DNA of 64,000 nucleotides from Roseibium sp. TrichSKD4 (GTDB taxonomy: Bacteria > Pseudomonadota > Alphaproteobacteria > Rhizobiales > Stappiaceae), in contig NZ_GL476313.1 in the NCBI RefSeq assembly GCF_000148725.1, forward strand, positions 1-64,000. Direction: 5' to 3'. A program made the translations under genes and the position numbers. The notes below the pieces were generated by a model. It was not told where the DNA came from, searched no databases, and saw only the letters and a program-made list of their open reading frames with translations. Of the stretch, positions 62,425 through 64,000 are shown piece after piece. Numbering within the stretch: the stretch's first letter is position 1; the number at the start of each line of letters is the position of its first letter.

Positions 62425-63545
62425 TGTCCCTTTTAGAACTCAATGGGGTCAACAAGATCTACAATCCTGGCAGCGCGCACGCCGTTCATGCGGTCCAGAA
62501 CCTCGACCTCAGCGTTGAAAAAGGCGAAATCGTAGCCCTCCTCGGATCCTCAGGCTGCGGTAAAACCTCAACACTCCGCATGATTGCCGGTTTTGAAGAG
62601 GCAAGTTCCGGCCAAATGGCCATCAACAGCAAAGAGATCAATCGTCTCCCCCCCGCCAAGCGCGGTGTTGCGATGGCTTTTGAGGGCTACTCGCTTTACC
62701 CGCCTTTGAGTATTCGCGAGAACATTGCCTTTGCGCTAAAGGCTGAAAAAATGCCTGCAACTGAGGTCAACAAGCAGGTCGAGGCAATTGCGGCGTTGCT
62801 GGAAATCAGCGATTTTCTGGACAAACGCCCCAACGCAATTTCCGGCGGGCAGCAACAACGCGCTAGCCTTGGGCGCTCACTGATCCGCAAGGCAGACCTC
62901 CACTTGCTTGATGAGCCCATGGGCCAACTGGAGCCACAACTTCGAGCACTCCTCAGAGGCCGCATCAAGCACTACATAAAGCAACATAATCTGACCGCGA
63001 TCCTGGTGACCCACGATCAAACCGAAGCAAATGCATTGGCGGATCGAATTGCGGTGATGGAAGGCGGTGTGCTGCAGCAGTTCGACACACCGGAGAACCT
63101 GAAAAACAAGCCGGCAAACATTTTCACAGGCGCCTTCATTGGCGAACCTCCGATGAACCTGTTTGAGGCTGGCGCGGCTTTGAATGACACCGAAATTCAC
63201 CTTCGACTGGGTGATGATGTAAAACTCGAATTCCCGAAAGCTCGGTTCTCACCTGAACTCATTGAACGTGTCCTGACAAACAAAAGCGTAGTCGTCGGCA
63301 TTCGTCCCCACTCCGTTCACTTGGCAGAAACCGGGCACCCTGCAGAAGTCTACGCTAATCAATGGCTCGGCGACCAAACCCATGTAGCGGCACGATTTGC
63401 CGGGAAGTCCATCGTGTCCGTTGCCCATGACCGTGTGCGCTGTGGTCCGGGTGAGCAAGTGAACGTCCAAATAAACCCCGAAGACCTTCACATCTTTGAT
63501 CCGGCAACAGGGGCAGCTCTCAGCCACGGTGGAGTTCTGGCATGA
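62424..63545 (+). CDS. ABC transporter ATP-binding protein (second, catalytically canonical)
   Basis: A 373-residue MalK-type ATPase. Walker A GSSGCGKTS near residue 40, signature ISGGQQQRASLGRSL near 137, Walker B LHLLDEPMGQLEP near 160 with the catalytic Glu, and switch histidine VTHDQTEA near 195 are present. The D-loop (GQLE) is unusual and the Q-loop reads FEGYSLYPP, with Glu-Gly where MalK has Gln-Ser. Tandem unequal ATPases with two permeases and a polyol-type kinase resemble the glycerol GlpST and erythritol-type importers. It overlaps the kinase start by ATGA. Confidence 0.91.
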   Translation: MSLLELNGVNKIYNPGSAHAVHAVQNLDLSVEKGEIVALLGSSGCGKTSTLRMIAGFEEASSGQMAINSKEINRLPPAKRGVAMAFEGYSLYPPLSIRENIAFALKAEKMPATEVNKQVEAIAALLEISDFLDKRPNAISGGQQQRASLGRSLIRKADLHLLDEPMGQLEPQLRALLRGRIKHYIKQHNLTAILVTHDQTEANALADRIAVMEGGVLQQFDTPENLKNKPANIFTGAFIGEPPMNLFEAGAALNDTEIHLRLGDDVKLEFPKARFSPELIERVLTNKSVVVGIRPHSVHLAETGHPAEVYANQWLGDQTHVAARFAGKSIVSVAHDRVRCGPGEQVNVQINPEDLHIFDPATGAALSHGGVLA

Positions 63546-64000
63546 GTCACAAGGACCTTTTGATCGGAATTGATGCAGGAACGTCGGTTATCAAAGCCGT
63601 CGCTTTCGATTTAACAGGTCGTGAGGTCGCTCAAGCAGTTCGCCGCAACACCTACACCAGCCTGCCAAATGGCGGCGTTGAACAAAATATGGAACGGACC
63701 TGGTCTGACACTGCCGCCGTTTTGAAGGAACTGACAGAGGCCATACCCAACTGCGCAAATCGCTGCCTGTCGCTGGCTGTTACCGGTCAGGGCGATGGCA
63801 CATGGCTGGTCGATAACAATGGAACTCCCATCCATGACGGTTGGCTTTGGCTGGATGGAAGAGCAGCCGACATTTCAAAGGCGCTTCAACAGGGTGAAAC
63901 CGGCAAACGTATTTACGAGGTCACCGCAACTGGCATCAATATCAGTCAGATGCGCAGCCACCTGTGCTGGATGAAAGCTCATGCTCCAGACCTCTTGGAA
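63542..64000 (+). CDS. FGGY-family carbohydrate kinase, 5' part (erythritol/xylulose kinase-like; runs off the window)
   Basis: The first 153 residues of an FGGY sugar kinase of roughly 500 are present. The phosphate-1 motif LLIGIDAGTSVIKAVAFDLTG is at the N-terminus, and LSLAVTGQGDGTWLVDNNG with DGWLWLDGRAAD near residues 80-110 gives the family substrate loop (TGQGDGTW). The GQGDGTW form and the coupling to a SorC regulator and polyol-like importer fit erythritol kinase (EryA) best, but xylulokinase-type specificity cannot be excluded from this part. The start overlaps the second ATPase stop by four bases. Confidence 0.85.
   Translation, partial: MSHKDLLIGIDAGTSVIKAVAFDLTGREVAQAVRRNTYTSLPNGGVEQNMERTWSDTAAVLKELTEAIPNCANRCLSLAVTGQGDGTWLVDNNGTPIHDGWLWLDGRAADISKALQQGETGKRIYEVTATGINISQMRSHLCWMKAHAPDLLE

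Noticed and set aside
1-64000. tRNA, rRNA, CRISPR arrays, phage integrase and attachment sites
   Set aside because: No cloverleaf-like segment with TTCRA loop, no regularly spaced direct repeats and no integrase gene were noticed; a covariance-model scan would be decisive but could not be run.

Overview
The window is a piece of an alphaproteobacterial replicon. It looks like a marine or host-associated Hyphomicrobiales/Stappiaceae type such as Roseibium or Labrenzia. The evidence is a moderately high GC content, dense operons joined by ATGA overlaps, a urtABCDE-ureDABCEFG block, a bcsABZ cellulose operon with a BcsN-like lipoprotein, and many ABC and tripartite tricarboxylate transporters beside LysR, LacI and SorC regulators. 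The taxonomic call is inference from gene content. No tRNA, rRNA, CRISPR array or replication origin was seen.

Layout: (1) 1-10361, plus strand: a CUT1 sugar ABC transporter, then two GMC flavoenzymes, an SDR, a Dabb protein, a DUF993 aldolase-like protein and a LacI regulator. A promoter with a perfect LacI-type palindrome (TGGAACGTTCCA) starts the catabolic half. (2) 10370-21347, minus strand: a PhoD-like phosphatase and the cellulose operon bcsA-bcsB-bcsZ-TPR-bcsN. An IS630 element (21701-22870) lies between bcsA and a LysR gene. (3) 23947-34866, plus strand: urea uptake (urtABCDE) and urease (ureD, ureA, a 51-aa His-rich membrane peptide, ureB, C, E, F, G). (4) 34832-46361: a tricarboxylate locus. 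It holds a TcuR-like LysR gene, a decayed tcuA'-'tcuB deletion fusion with an extra in-frame stop, tctE-tctD, tctC, an IS5-family element that separates tctC from a fused tctA-tctB, a PrpF/4-oxalomesaconate tautomerase-type isomerase and a D-2-hydroxyacid dehydrogenase. (5) 46425-50125, minus strand: an NTF2-FMO fusion preceded by an AcoR-like regulator that lacks the sigma-54 contact motif, with a phased TGTTGC/GCAACA site between them. (6) 50388-56738: a hydroxyisobutyrate-dehydrogenase-like gene, a GMC/enolase-superfamily/ALDH operon and a divergent LysR. (7) 57009-64000, plus strand: a SorC regulator, a solute-binding protein, two permeases, two dissimilar ATPases and the start of an FGGY kinase, most like a polyol (erythritol or glycerol type) uptake operon.

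How it fits together: each block pairs uptake of a small carbon or nitrogen source with its first catabolic enzymes and a dedicated regulator. Four transport operons have a strong hairpin just after the solute-binding-protein gene, which would favour excess binding protein over membrane components. The clearest evolutionary events are the two insertion sequences and the tcuAB deletion, all next to otherwise intact operons. The least explained unit is the GMC/SDR/GMC/Dabb/DUF993 cassette.
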